NCBI RefSeq assembly: GCF_004799345.1
Contig: NZ_SSMC01000004.1
Coordinates: forward strand, 62,001-126,000
Direction: 5' to 3'
DNA: 64,000 nucleotides
Source: Robertkochia marina
Lineage (GTDB): Bacteria; Bacteroidota; Bacteroidia; Flavobacteriales; Flavobacteriaceae
Shown in pieces: positions 56,343 to 64,000 of this stretch. A program made the position numbers and the translations under genes. Each line of letters starts with the position of its first letter. Position 1 is the first letter of the stretch. Below the pieces are notes generated by a model, which saw only the letters and a program-made list of their open reading frames with translations, was not told the origin of the DNA and made no database searches.

Positions 56343-56345
56343 TTT
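56312..56345 (+). terminator. Plus-strand terminator with no annotated plus-strand gene upstream
   Basis: AATGCCCGG and CCGGGCATT pair across an 8-nt loop followed by TTTATTTT on the plus strand. The minus-strand DUF1456 gene ends inside its loop, but on that strand no T-run follows, so its polarity favours a plus-strand transcript. Confidence 0.7.
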
Positions 56346-56574
56346 GTGGCTTTTTCTCCATGGGCCCGCGCATGTGGATGATCAGGCCGTTGAGAAAATT
56401 ACGTAAGATCTGATCGCCACATTCAACGTATTTAGGATGATCTTCTTTTCTGAAAAGATTGTTGATCTCTCCCTTGGAAATGTTGAAGTCAGCAAGTTTC
56501 AAGATGTCGATAATATCGGTATCTCTCAGCTTAAGGGCTACTCTTAGTTTTTTTAAAACGTCATTATTGGTCAT
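56323..56574 (-). CDS. DUF1456 family protein
   Basis: The start is MTNNDVLKKLRVALKLRDTD (56574), the usual DUF1456 opening; the frame is open to 56619. The 83-residue protein has LADFNISKGEINNLFRKEDHPKYVECGDQILRNFL, the family repeat (related to E. coli YehS but here with one repeat unit). Function unknown. Confidence 0.88.
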   Translation of the reverse strand: MTNNDVLKKLRVALKLRDTDIIDILKLADFNISKGEINNLFRKEDHPKYVECGDQILRNFLNGLIIHMRGPMEKKPQNKNARN

Positions 56575-56641
56575 GATCTCTTCTGTTATATGTTTTTGAG
56601 TAAATGATCTGGTAAGCAATGGAGGTAAAGTTGCAAGTTAC

Positions 56642-57457
56642 TTATTTCCTGTTGAAATAATTTTCCAGGTACCAGGACATTGCTTTAGGAAATTCTTTCT
56701 TCCAGAAATCTTCATTATGAGCTGCTCCTTCACGTATCTCAGTGTGCAGATCCTCTTCATCGAATCCGACCTGCTTTAATAGTGCTGCCATTCGTTCGTG
56801 GTCAGCTACGGTAGAGCCGGGTTCCATGGCTCCTGAAGCAAGGTAGATCATAGTGTTTTCCGGTGCTTCTCCGGTTTTGGTAAGATCGTAGATCTTTTCT
56901 GAGTACCAGTAACTGGGGGAGAACAAGATCCCCTTAGAGAATACCTCGGGATAGGTGAATAACATATAATGAGAAATGAGTCCGCCAAGGGAGCTGCCGC
57001 CCACCAGGGTGTGTTCGTTCTCCGGGAGGGTGGGGTAAATACTGTCAATCGCTGGTTTCAGGGTGTTCACAATAAAGTTTGAGTAAGCACTTCCTTTTCC
57101 ACCCCCGTATTTTTCGTGGGTGTAGGGGGTAAGTTCGTCAATTCTCTTTTCATTACCGTGTTCTATAGCGACTACAATACATGGAATATTCAAACTGTCT
57201 ATGGTCTCATCTACCTGCCATTCCCCGGCATACGATCTGGATGCATCGAAGAGGTTTTGAGCGTCATGCATATAAAGCACGGGAAATCTTTCCGATGTGG
57301 TTTTTGCATCCTCCGGCAGTAAAACCCAAATAACCTTTGTGGTGTCCAGTTCAGGGGAAAAGATGGTAATGGATTCTGGTTCAAGGTGTTGGCTGTGTCC
57401 TTTGGTAAGGCATAACAACCCTATAAGTAGTATTATTCTGTAAGAAAAATAGTCCAT
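56642..57457 (-). CDS. Exported alpha/beta-hydrolase (esterase D-like)
   Basis: This 271-residue protein has a signal peptide (IILLIGLLCLTKGHSQ), the lipase box GSSLGG in LVGGSSLGGLISHYM, RFPVLYMHDAQNLFD and a His near the C-terminus in GAAHNEDFWKKEFP. The pattern is that of Fes/esterase D-type enzymes (siderophore, feruloyl or S-formylglutathione esterases). The substrate is unknown. Confidence 0.9.
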   Translation of the reverse strand: MDYFSYRIILLIGLLCLTKGHSQHLEPESITIFSPELDTTKVIWVLLPEDAKTTSERFPVLYMHDAQNLFDASRSYAGEWQVDETIDSLNIPCIVVAIEHGNEKRIDELTPYTHEKYGGGKGSAYSNFIVNTLKPAIDSIYPTLPENEHTLVGGSSLGGLISHYMLFTYPEVFSKGILFSPSYWYSEKIYDLTKTGEAPENTMIYLASGAMEPGSTVADHERMAALLKQVGFDEEDLHTEIREGAAHNEDFWKKEFPKAMSWYLENYFNRK

Positions 57458-57522
57458 TGGTCGATATTTTTTTATGGTAAGGCAATAAATATCTAATTTT
57501 TTCTTCCAATTCGCTTTGTATT

Positions 57523-57927
57523 ATGAAGAATAAAGAAGAAAAATTAAGTCTTCTTTCCGACCTGATCTACCTGGTGCGCTCCGATCATGATGTCAATGAA
57601 CGGGAGTATCTATTTATTCAAGCGGTTGCCCGTAATATGAAGGTTGATGATGATGACCTTAACCGTCTCTTTTCTGACGAGCGCCCGCCCTATGTAGCGC
57701 CTGAGACAGAGCCGGAGCGTATTCTTCAGTTCCAGCGTTTACTCTTGTTGATGAATATCGACCGAAGAATACACCCTAAGGAGAGGTTGGCGCTTAAGGA
57801 TTGCACCCTTAAAATGGGTCTCAACCCCATTGCGGTAGACCAGGTGTTGTCGGTCATGAACAACTATCCTGACCGGGTGGTGCCGCCCAAGGTAATGATC
57901 GATATTTTTAAGGTCTATTACAATTGA
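57523..57927 (+). CDS. TerB-like helical protein
   Basis: This 134-residue protein has SLLSDLIYLVRSDHDVNEREYLFIQAVARNM and a second half-repeat LLLMNIDRRIHPKERLALKDCTLKMGL, the acidic helical TerB-type pattern (possible metal sensing). Function unknown. It is divergent from the esterase gene and tail-to-tail with the next gene. Confidence 0.82.
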   Translation: MKNKEEKLSLLSDLIYLVRSDHDVNEREYLFIQAVARNMKVDDDDLNRLFSDERPPYVAPETEPERILQFQRLLLLMNIDRRIHPKERLALKDCTLKMGLNPIAVDQVLSVMNNYPDRVVPPKVMIDIFKVYYN

Positions 57928-58371
57928 TCAGGATAAACCTGTGCCTGCAGCCATCAGAACGGCGAGCAGGGGGATGAACAAAAGGATGATCAACTCCAGC
58001 CTGACCACCCATCTCACCATTCCCGGAACCTTAGTACTCTCATTTTCTTTTAATGCCTTTCGTTTGTTCCTGTAAAATAAGGTCGGGTAAACAGACAGTA
58101 AACCCACCAGGATAAACAATCCGACCTTTATCAGAAAGAGGTGGTTCTTGCTGTAAAAGTCAGCCGGTTTTCCAACCCCGAACCAAAGGGTGAGTCCGAG
58201 GCCTACCACCACTATGGAAGAAATTCCGTAAACAAGGTCTGTTCTGCTGATCACCCGGATCTCCTTCCCGTTCATTTGCTTTTTTAATAAGAATTGTTGT
58301 GTGATCACGCTGCCTATCATAATAAACAGGAAGAGCAGGTGGAGGTATCTGAAAATAAGGTAATAATTCAT
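57928..58371 (-). CDS. DUF2269/DUF2214-like small membrane protein
   Basis: This 147-residue protein has four hydrophobic segments (LHLLFLFIMIGSVITQ, GISSIVVVGLGLTLWFG, LFLIKVGLFILVGLLSVYP, LELIILLFIPLLAVLMAAG) and an early His in LHLLFLF. This resembles DUF2269/CopD-like membrane proteins. The function is unknown. It is 22 bp downstream of the DUF2254 gene. Confidence 0.75.
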   Translation of the reverse strand: MNYYLIFRYLHLLFLFIMIGSVITQQFLLKKQMNGKEIRVISRTDLVYGISSIVVVGLGLTLWFGVGKPADFYSKNHLFLIKVGLFILVGLLSVYPTLFYRNKRKALKENESTKVPGMVRWVVRLELIILLFIPLLAVLMAAGTGLS

Positions 58372-58393
58372 TTTCGGGATTTATAAGCGCTGG

Positions 58394-59683
58394 TTATATG
58401 TGAATCGTATTTGCAAGTTCCTTAATGGTGGTCAGGTCCTTTTCATTACTGATGCTTTTACCGGCATCATCCAGGAGTAATTTAACCTCCTCTTTGAGGC
58501 ATTCAGAATAATGCTCTTCTGCTGCAGGTTGAAATAATAAGTAGCGGATCATTAGAATTAACTTCTGCATGATGATCACATCGTGTTTGCAATAAAGTCT
58601 CAGGGAAGCCATGACATTGTAAAGCAGTTCCTGAAAAGAAACTGACCCCATTTTGATCACCGGCTCCTTCTCGATGCTTAACATGATCTGGTCCTTTTTC
58701 TTCATGCGTCCGGCAAATAATTCGGTGAGATAATCAATGGCATTGAGTGCTGTTCCGGGATCGTTTATACCGGGAGACATGGCTTTTACCGCAATCTCTG
58801 TGATCTGCTTAAAGGCGAGGACGTAGTTCTCTTTTAATAATTGGGTTTTAGAAATAATGATACTGCTTCTCAGCTTATTTATGACTTCTTCCTCCAGTTT
58901 CCGATCGCATCGTATCAGAGGGATGCCTTCCAGAATAAAACTCCCCTTGGGAGGAATGATCTCCAGCTTAATGCTGTGTTTTTGACAGAGCTCTTTTAAA
59001 GTGTCTATAATGCAATCCTGGAAATATCCTGTGCTATCTGCATGGTAAACATGCCACTCATCAGTTGCCGGAAACCTCATCCCGTCTTCATCAGCCTCCA
59101 ATACCTCCTTTAGATGTCGTTGGGACGTACGGTAAATGTTATCAAGAATATTATTTACCAGAATGGATTGAGAGATCGAATGGATGAAGTACACAAATAA
59201 TCCCAGGCAGAAAATAGTCAATATAATGGCCACCAATACAGGGAAGCCTGCCGGGTTTGTCGGATGCTCATTACCATCAACTGACACCAAAATAAAGATA
59301 CAATAGATCAAACTGGCCAGGAATGACCCCAGAACCAGTTGGTGTCTTCTGTTGGAGATCAGGCCTGGTAATAACCTTGGTGAAAAATTACTGGAGGCCT
59401 GGTTGAGCAGGATCATCACCATAGAGAAACTAAAGACCATCAGGGAGATCATACCGGCAATAAAGGCACTTAATAGTGTTCTTGCCGTTTGCAGGTCTTC
59501 AATGACAAGGATGGGGGCTTTTTCTTTGAGGTAGGCAGATACGCCCATCTCATTCAGGTAGAGTACGATCAGGGTAAGCAGGAATCCGAAAGCCGAGAGC
59601 AGGGTAGGGTAAAAAGCGATCTTGCTCTGAAGTTTCGATGAAAAATGAAGGAGTTTATGGTATAATGCTTTCATGAATCGCAA
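58394..59683 (-). CDS. DUF2254 family membrane protein
   Basis: This 429-residue protein has four membrane segments in the first 180 residues (FGFLLTLIVLYL, LLSAFIAGMISLMVFSFSMVM, HQLVLGSFLASLIYCIFILV, VLVAIILTIFCLGLFVYFIHSI) and the DUF2254 motifs QASSNFSPRLL and KAMSPGINDPGTALN. A soluble C-terminal part follows. Function unknown. It probably forms a two-gene unit with the next gene. Confidence 0.9.
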   Translation of the reverse strand: MRFMKALYHKLLHFSSKLQSKIAFYPTLLSAFGFLLTLIVLYLNEMGVSAYLKEKAPILVIEDLQTARTLLSAFIAGMISLMVFSFSMVMILLNQASSNFSPRLLPGLISNRRHQLVLGSFLASLIYCIFILVSVDGNEHPTNPAGFPVLVAIILTIFCLGLFVYFIHSISQSILVNNILDNIYRTSQRHLKEVLEADEDGMRFPATDEWHVYHADSTGYFQDCIIDTLKELCQKHSIKLEIIPPKGSFILEGIPLIRCDRKLEEEVINKLRSSIIISKTQLLKENYVLAFKQITEIAVKAMSPGINDPGTALNAIDYLTELFAGRMKKKDQIMLSIEKEPVIKMGSVSFQELLYNVMASLRLYCKHDVIIMQKLILMIRYLLFQPAAEEHYSECLKEEVKLLLDDAGKSISNEKDLTTIKELANTIHI

Positions 59684-59907
59684 TGATCGCTAACAAACAG
59701 AAAGTTACATAAAATGCTCGTTTCTTGTAGACTATCAGGGAAATAAGGGTTTAGAGATTTCGGTTAAGGGGAGGTGAATTGACATTTTGTCGGTATAAAC
59801 CAGTAAAATCGCGTCAAAATGACATTAAATCGCAAATGGAATTGATTTTGTTTTATATAGGGTGCAACGATTTAAAATTAGAAGTTAAACCTAAAAAACA
59901 TAGCATT
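59684..59907. promoter_or_regulatory. hsp20 upstream region with two inverted-repeat sites
   Basis: Two short inverted repeats with 3-bp spacers, GACA-TTT-TGTC (59781-59791) and GTCA-AAA-TGAC (59813-59823), lie 32 bp apart (about three helical turns). A near-match -7 element TGATTTTG is at 59843-59850. Such a paired site is a plausible heat-shock control element. Confidence 0.5.
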
Positions 59908-60339
59908 ATGAATTTGATCAGAAGAAACCCAGGTACCTTACCTTCCCTTTTAGATGAGTTTTTCAAGCCAGATTGGTTTGGAGGTATGGAAGGTATGAAC
60001 GCCAATGTTCCGGCGGTAAACATTTCCGAATCTGAAACAGGATTTGAACTGGAAGTAGCCGCTCCGGGAATGAAGAAGGAAGATTTTAACATTGAAGTCG
60101 ACAACAATGTGATGACGATCTCTAATGAGCACACCTCTGAAACCAGTGAAGAGAATAAGGAGAAAAACTTCAGCCGAAGAGAGTTCTTTTACTCTTCTTT
60201 CAGGAGATCATTCAATTTACCAGAAACGGTGAATACCGAAAAGATCAAAGCCTCTTACAAAGACGGAATCCTCAGTGTGGAGATCCCGAAGAAAGAAGAA
60301 GCTTTGCCTAAGCCAAAACGAATGATCCAGATCGGATAA
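59908..60339 (+). CDS. Small heat-shock protein Hsp20
   Basis: The start is MNLIRRNPGTLPSLLDEFFK, chosen over an upstream open frame. The 143-residue protein has an alpha-crystallin domain (about 37-130: VNISESETGFELEVAAPGMK, RREFFYSSFRRSFNLPE, ASYKDGILSVEIPK) and ends with RMIQIG, the I-x-I tail that mediates oligomer assembly. It is an ATP-independent holdase chaperone. Confidence 0.95.
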   Translation: MNLIRRNPGTLPSLLDEFFKPDWFGGMEGMNANVPAVNISESETGFELEVAAPGMKKEDFNIEVDNNVMTISNEHTSETSEENKEKNFSRREFFYSSFRRSFNLPETVNTEKIKASYKDGILSVEIPKKEEALPKPKRMIQIG

Positions 60340-60383
60340 CCGAACATTTATTTAGAGTTCTAAAATTTGTAGTTAGTTAGCTG

Positions 60384-60413
60384 AAAACGCCTCCAATTGG
60401 GGGCGTTTTTTTA
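60384..60413. terminator. Terminator between hsp20 and uvrB
   Basis: AAAACGCCTCC and GGGGGCGTTTT pair (one G-U) across an AATT loop with a T-run on the plus strand and an A-run before it; it can serve both convergent genes. Confidence 0.85.
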
Positions 60414-62408
60414 TTCTGTAATTCGTTCCTGCAGGGTTTTGATCTCATCCCGGAGCCTTGCGGCTTCCATAAAGTCGAGCTCTTTGGCGGCCTTCTCCAT
60501 GGACTTTCTTTTTTCCCGAACCAGTTTCTCCAGCTGGTCTTTGGTCATGTATTCCACCTCAGGCTCGGCAGCCTTTCTTGCCGCTTCCTTCTCCTGCTGG
60601 TAGGTGGCAATGGAGTTTTTTGCCAGGGCGCTGTCCAGGTTCTTTTTCAGGGCTTGTGGCGTGATGCCATGCTCCTTGTTGTAATTCATCTGTTTCTCCC
60701 TGCGGTATTCGGTCTCATCAATGGTCTTTTGCATGCTATCGGTGATCTTATCAGCATACATAATGGCCATCCCGTTCACATTCCTTGCTGCCCGACCTAC
60801 CGTCTGGGTAAGTGATCGGTTGCTTCGTAAGAATCCTTCCTTGTCGGCATCCAGGATAGCCACGAGGGATACCTCCGGAAGGTCGAGCCCTTCCCGTAAC
60901 AGGTTTACCCCGATCAGTACATCAAATAACCCTTTTCGAAGATCCTGCATGATCTCCACCCTTTCCAGGGTATCTACATCTGAGTGAATATATCGACACC
61001 TGATCTGAATACGGGTCAGGTATTTGGTTAACTCCTCGGCCATTCGCTTGGTGAGGGTAGTTACCAGGGTTCTTTCATCCTTGTCTACCCGTTGTTGAAT
61101 CTCTTCGATGAGGTCATCGATCTGGTGCTTGCTGGGGCGGACTTCTATCACCGGATCCAGCAGTCCGGTAGGTCTGATCACCTGTTCTACATAGACCCCG
61201 CCGCTGTGTTCCAGTTCATAATCTGCCGGGGTGGCGCTCACATAGATCACCTGGTTTTGCAACCCTTCAAATTCTTCGAACTTCAGCGGACGGTTATCCA
61301 TGGCTGCCGGCAAACGGAAGCCATACTCCACCAGGTTCTCTTTTCGGCTGCGGTCACCGCCGTACATGGCATGTACCTGGGGAATGGTTACGTGACTCTC
61401 ATCCACCACCATTAAATAATCGTCCGGAAAATAATCCAGCAAACAGAAAGGGCGGGTTCCCGGGGGGCGCCCATCGAGGTATCGTGAATAGTTTTCGATC
61501 CCTGAACAATACCCCAATTCCCGTATCATTTCCAGGTCAAAATTCGTGCGTTCTTCCAGGCGTTTTGCCTCCAGGGGTTTCCCGATGTCCTTGAAATAGT
61601 CTACCTGTTTTACGAGATCATCCTGGATCTCGTGAATGGCATTTTGCAATACATCAGGAGAGGTTACGAACATATTGGCGGGATAGATGTTCAGTCGGTC
61701 GTACTTCTCGATTACCCTGTTGGTGTTTGGATCAAAGGCTTCGATCTCCTCGATCTCATCTCCAAAGAAATGGATGCGGAAGGCATCATCAGCGTACCCG
61801 GGGTAGACATCAACCACATCTCCCTTTACCCTGAAATTTCCATGATTAAATTCAGCCGTGGTCCTTGAATATAAACTCTGCACCAGACGATGCAATAATT
61901 TGGTTCTTGAGATCACCTGGTCCCTTTCCAGGGTAATCACATTCTTTTGAAACTCTATGGGGTTCCCGATACCATAAAGACAAGATACGGAGGCCACCAC
62001 CAGGACATCTCTTCTCCCGGACAGGAGGGAGGAGGTGGTGCTGAGTCGTAGTTTTTCGATCTCCTCGTTGATGGAAAGGTCTTTTTCGATATAGGTTCCC
62101 GTTACAGGGATATAAGCCTCCGGCTGGTAGTAATCGTAATAGGATACAAAGTACTCCACGGCATTCTCAGGAAAGAACTGTTTGAACTCAGAGTAGAGCT
62201 GTGCTGCCAAGGTTTTATTATGGGCCAGCACCAGGGTAGGTCGCTGCACCTCTTCCACCACATTGGCAACGGTAAAGGTTTTTCCGGATCCGGTTACTCC
62301 CAAAAGGGTCTGGTAACGTTCTCCTTCTTCTATGCCCCGGGATAATTGTGCAATGGCATTGGGTTGATCTCCCGTAGGCTTGTATTCTGACTGGATCTTA
62401 AAACGCAT
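60411..62408 (-). CDS. uvrB: Excinuclease ABC subunit B
   Basis: This 665-residue protein has the UvrB helicase motifs: [13 protein letters not shown] (Walker A), [12 protein letters not shown], beta-hairpin region, [28 protein letters not shown], and QTVGRAARN. The C-terminal UVR motif is [20 protein letters not shown]. It is a nucleotide-excision-repair enzyme with usual length. Confidence 0.98.
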   Translation of the reverse strand: MRFKIQSEYKPTGDQPNAIAQLSRGIEEGERYQTLLGVTGSGKTFTVANVVEEVQRPTLVLAHNKTLAAQLYSEFKQFFPENAVEYFVSYYDYYQPEAYIPVTGTYIEKDLSINEEIEKLRLSTTSSLLSGRRDVLVVASVSCLYGIGNPIEFQKNVITLERDQVISRTKLLHRLVQSLYSRTTAEFNHGNFRVKGDVVDVYPGYADDAFRIHFFGDEIEEIEAFDPNTNRVIEKYDRLNIYPANMFVTSPDVLQNAIHEIQDDLVKQVDYFKDIGKPLEAKRLEERTNFDLEMIRELGYCSGIENYSRYLDGRPPGTRPFCLLDYFPDDYLMVVDESHVTIPQVHAMYGGDRSRKENLVEYGFRLPAAMDNRPLKFEEFEGLQNQVIYVSATPADYELEHSGGVYVEQVIRPTGLLDPVIEVRPSKHQIDDLIEEIQQRVDKDERTLVTTLTKRMAEELTKYLTRIQIRCRYIHSDVDTLERVEIMQDLRKGLFDVLIGVNLLREGLDLPEVSLVAILDADKEGFLRSNRSLTQTVGRAARNVNGMAIMYADKITDSMQKTIDETEYRREKQMNYNKEHGITPQALKKNLDSALAKNSIATYQQEKEAARKAAEPEVEYMTKDQLEKLVREKRKSMEKAAKELDFMEAARLRDEIKTLQERITE

Positions 62409-62464
62409 AAGGCAAATCTAGTAATTTGCCCTGTGTCATGGGATTAACGTCCTCTTAAATTTCA

Positions 62465-64000
62465 TTAGCGTTTCAGGGAAAAATGTCCTTTTTTCAAGGT
62501 GCCATCATTGAACTCTGCCCTGTACCAATAATCAGAAGCCGGGAGCTCCCGACCGTTGTAGGTCCCGTCCCATCCGCTATCCTCAGGAGCTAAACTGATC
62601 AGTAATTTTCCGTAGCGGTCAAAAATATGCACTGCGAGCAGGTCAGGTTGCATTCGCCCAATAACAGTGGGTTTCCAGGTATCGTTAAAGCTGTCCCCGT
62701 TAGGGGTAAAGAAATTCGGAAAGGAAACCGGGTTAAGGGTGAAGGAGGTGATCCCGCATGCCAAAGGCTCCCTGATGAAAAGGGTGTAGGATTCCTGTTC
62801 CGGAAGATCAAAGGTTAGTCCTGTGGTATAAGGTCCTGCTTCACTGTTGATCGAGTATTCATAGTTGCTCTCTCCCTGTACCGAGATCGCTACCCTGATG
62901 CCTGACGGCGTCTCTGTAAAATCTGCTCCGGCCAGACGGGGTGGATCGGTAATGATCACGGTAAAGGTTTCGATCGTGGTGCATTCCAATACATTATTTT
63001 CCTGTTGTATGGTATCGGTGACCTCTACAAAATAGGAGCCTGCCTCTTCCAGTTGCAGAAAAGGGTCATTTCCTAATTCCCTTATCCCTTCCTCTGAATC
63101 CAGGAACCAGGAATAACTCAAAGCAGGGTCAAATCCGTCCAGCAAAGGAAGATTCTGAGTACTGCAAACAGCCAGGGTATCGGGAATGCTGACGACCGGG
63201 TTCAGGTCAATGATGTTTCCTGTAACGGGATCAGTAAACGGGCCACACCCTGCAGTGGTTGAAAAGGATTCTGTAATACAACCCAGAGCCTCTCCGACTT
63301 CATTAAAGGGGGTAATGGTTACATAGACATCACTATTGGGTAAAAATTCAAGGACCCTGGCGGTAGGGCCGGTAAAGACAGCATTATCCAGGATATCATT
63401 TACGCCGGGTGAATACCCCATGTTTACAATATAACCGGTGGCCTCAGTCTCAGGCTCCCAGTCGATAGATGTGGTTAAAGCTACGTTCATGGCTCCGTCC
63501 TCCGGAAAGGTCAGAAATGTACACCCCGGAGCCGACCCTGATGGGCGGGTGATAAAGGTGGTTTCTGCACAGTTCATAGTAATCCCGAGGCTGTTGTACG
63601 GAGCAATACGAACATAGATGACCGTTTCGGGAGGAAGGGTGCCGGTCAGGTTGTAGCGGGTGGAATTTCCTGCGTCTTCCATATTGAGAAAGTCGGTGCC
63701 TCCGGGTGTACTGCCTGCAGAAATAAAATAGCCTTCGGCTCCGTAGGCATAGTCCCAGCTGAGAAGGGGGGTGTATTCAATACCTGCCTCCCCATTAGCC
63801 GGATCGTTTAATTGGGTACAATCGGGGGGCGCGGTCAGCGCTTCGGTGGTAAAGGTTTGAGGGGGACAGTTCGTACTGGGAGCATCAAAATAAAAGGGGG
63901 CAATGGTCACATAAATGGTGGTTCCTGCGGGAAGCCCGGCTTCGGGGGTGTATGAGGTTACCGAGCCTACCATTTCATTATCGAGGATGTCGTTGGCCCC
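62465..64000 (-). CDS. T9SS-sorted cell-surface protein with repeated domains, C-terminal part (runs off window)
   Basis: The frame is open to the window end (511 residues). It contains repeated beta-rich units of about 95-100 residues ending in VYVTITPFNEVG or IYVRIAPYNSLG type motifs, each with C-containing segments (APGCTFLTFP). The end is a T9SS type B sorting domain: FTPNGDSFNDTWKP, HIFDRYGKLLISL, GWDGTYNGRELPASDYWYRAE. The protein is therefore exported by the type IX machinery and attached to the surface or secreted, probably as an adhesin. N-terminus is outside the window. Confidence 0.9.
   Translation of the reverse strand, partial: GANDILDNEMVGSVTSYTPEAGLPAGTTIYVTIAPFYFDAPSTNCPPQTFTTEALTAPPDCTQLNDPANGEAGIEYTPLLSWDYAYGAEGYFISAGSTPGGTDFLNMEDAGNSTRYNLTGTLPPETVIYVRIAPYNSLGITMNCAETTFITRPSGSAPGCTFLTFPEDGAMNVALTTSIDWEPETEATGYIVNMGYSPGVNDILDNAVFTGPTARVLEFLPNSDVYVTITPFNEVGEALGCITESFSTTAGCGPFTDPVTGNIIDLNPVVSIPDTLAVCSTQNLPLLDGFDPALSYSWFLDSEEGIRELGNDPFLQLEEAGSYFVEVTDTIQQENNVLECTTIETFTVIITDPPRLAGADFTETPSGIRVAISVQGESNYEYSINSEAGPYTTGLTFDLPEQESYTLFIREPLACGITSFTLNPVSFPNFFTPNGDSFNDTWKPTVIGRMQPDLLAVHIFDRYGKLLISLAPEDSGWDGTYNGRELPASDYWYRAEFNDGTLKKGHFSLKR

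Overview
The window comes from a member of the Bacteroidota, most likely a Flavobacteriaceae species. The signs are a SusC/SusD pair, a type IX secretion C-terminal domain, a bacillithiol enzyme (BshC), Asp/Asn-rich lipoprotein N-termini, and repeated matches to the Bacteroidota promoter element TAnnTTTG just upstream of genes on both strands. The genus cannot be fixed from the sequence alone. No rRNA, tRNA, CRISPR array, prophage or intact insertion sequence was recognised.

Region 1 (1-14287) is the most coherent block. After the end of a PpiC-type isomerase gene, the minus strand carries susC-susD-digH-GNAT-ampG-nagZ (10080 down to 701). The plus strand carries deoR-murQ-amidase-small membrane protein (10382-14287). 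Together they read as a peptidoglycan-fragment (MurNAc/GlcNAc) utilisation locus: outer-membrane uptake (SusCD), a DigH-type lipoprotein glycosidase, an AmpG-like inner-membrane carrier, a NagZ-like GH3 enzyme, the MurNAc-6-phosphate etherase MurQ and a DeoR-type sugar-phosphate regulator. No MurNAc kinase is visible. The shared divergent promoter region holds a 14-bp palindrome and a short direct repeat that are good operator candidates.

Region 2 (14288-31926) holds rimO, a TPR lipoprotein, a protein with an N-terminal lipobox and a C-terminal membrane segment (possible envelope-spanning topology), a tightly coupled ABC-transporter operon ending in a LolA-like protein, an M14 peptidase, bshC, a SnoaL/PNPOx pair, a PLP decarboxylase, and two tandem FadL/OmpP1-like outer-membrane proteins.

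Region 3 (32066-46748) is mostly housekeeping: guaA, a LysM-plus-PBP1-fold protein, osmC (overlapping the previous gene by 68 nt), a DUF922 protein with HEQLH, DUF3820, pyrG, yidC, two tandem fasciclin-repeat lipoproteins, mnmA and a nitronate monooxygenase-like gene.

Region 4 (46745-64000) is a run of small accessory genes (Nudix, VOC, a VOC remnant, a His-rich outer-membrane protein, tandem YENPxWY proteins, SRPBCC, a class A beta-lactamase-like hydrolase, thioredoxin-like), then lysA, a LON-substrate-domain protein, sucC, a 700-bp gap with a candidate non-coding RNA, DUF1456, an esterase, a TerB-like protein, two membrane proteins, hsp20, uvrB and the end of a T9SS-sorted adhesin-like protein.

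Across the window, several intergenic spaces contain short tandem repeats of period 7 or 8 built from a few shared units (CTGCAAA/CTGCTAA, ATTCATC, GTTATGCC-like octamers) together with small hairpins. Four of these repeat clusters begin at or within a few bases of a stop codon, a pattern that the annotated genes do not explain.
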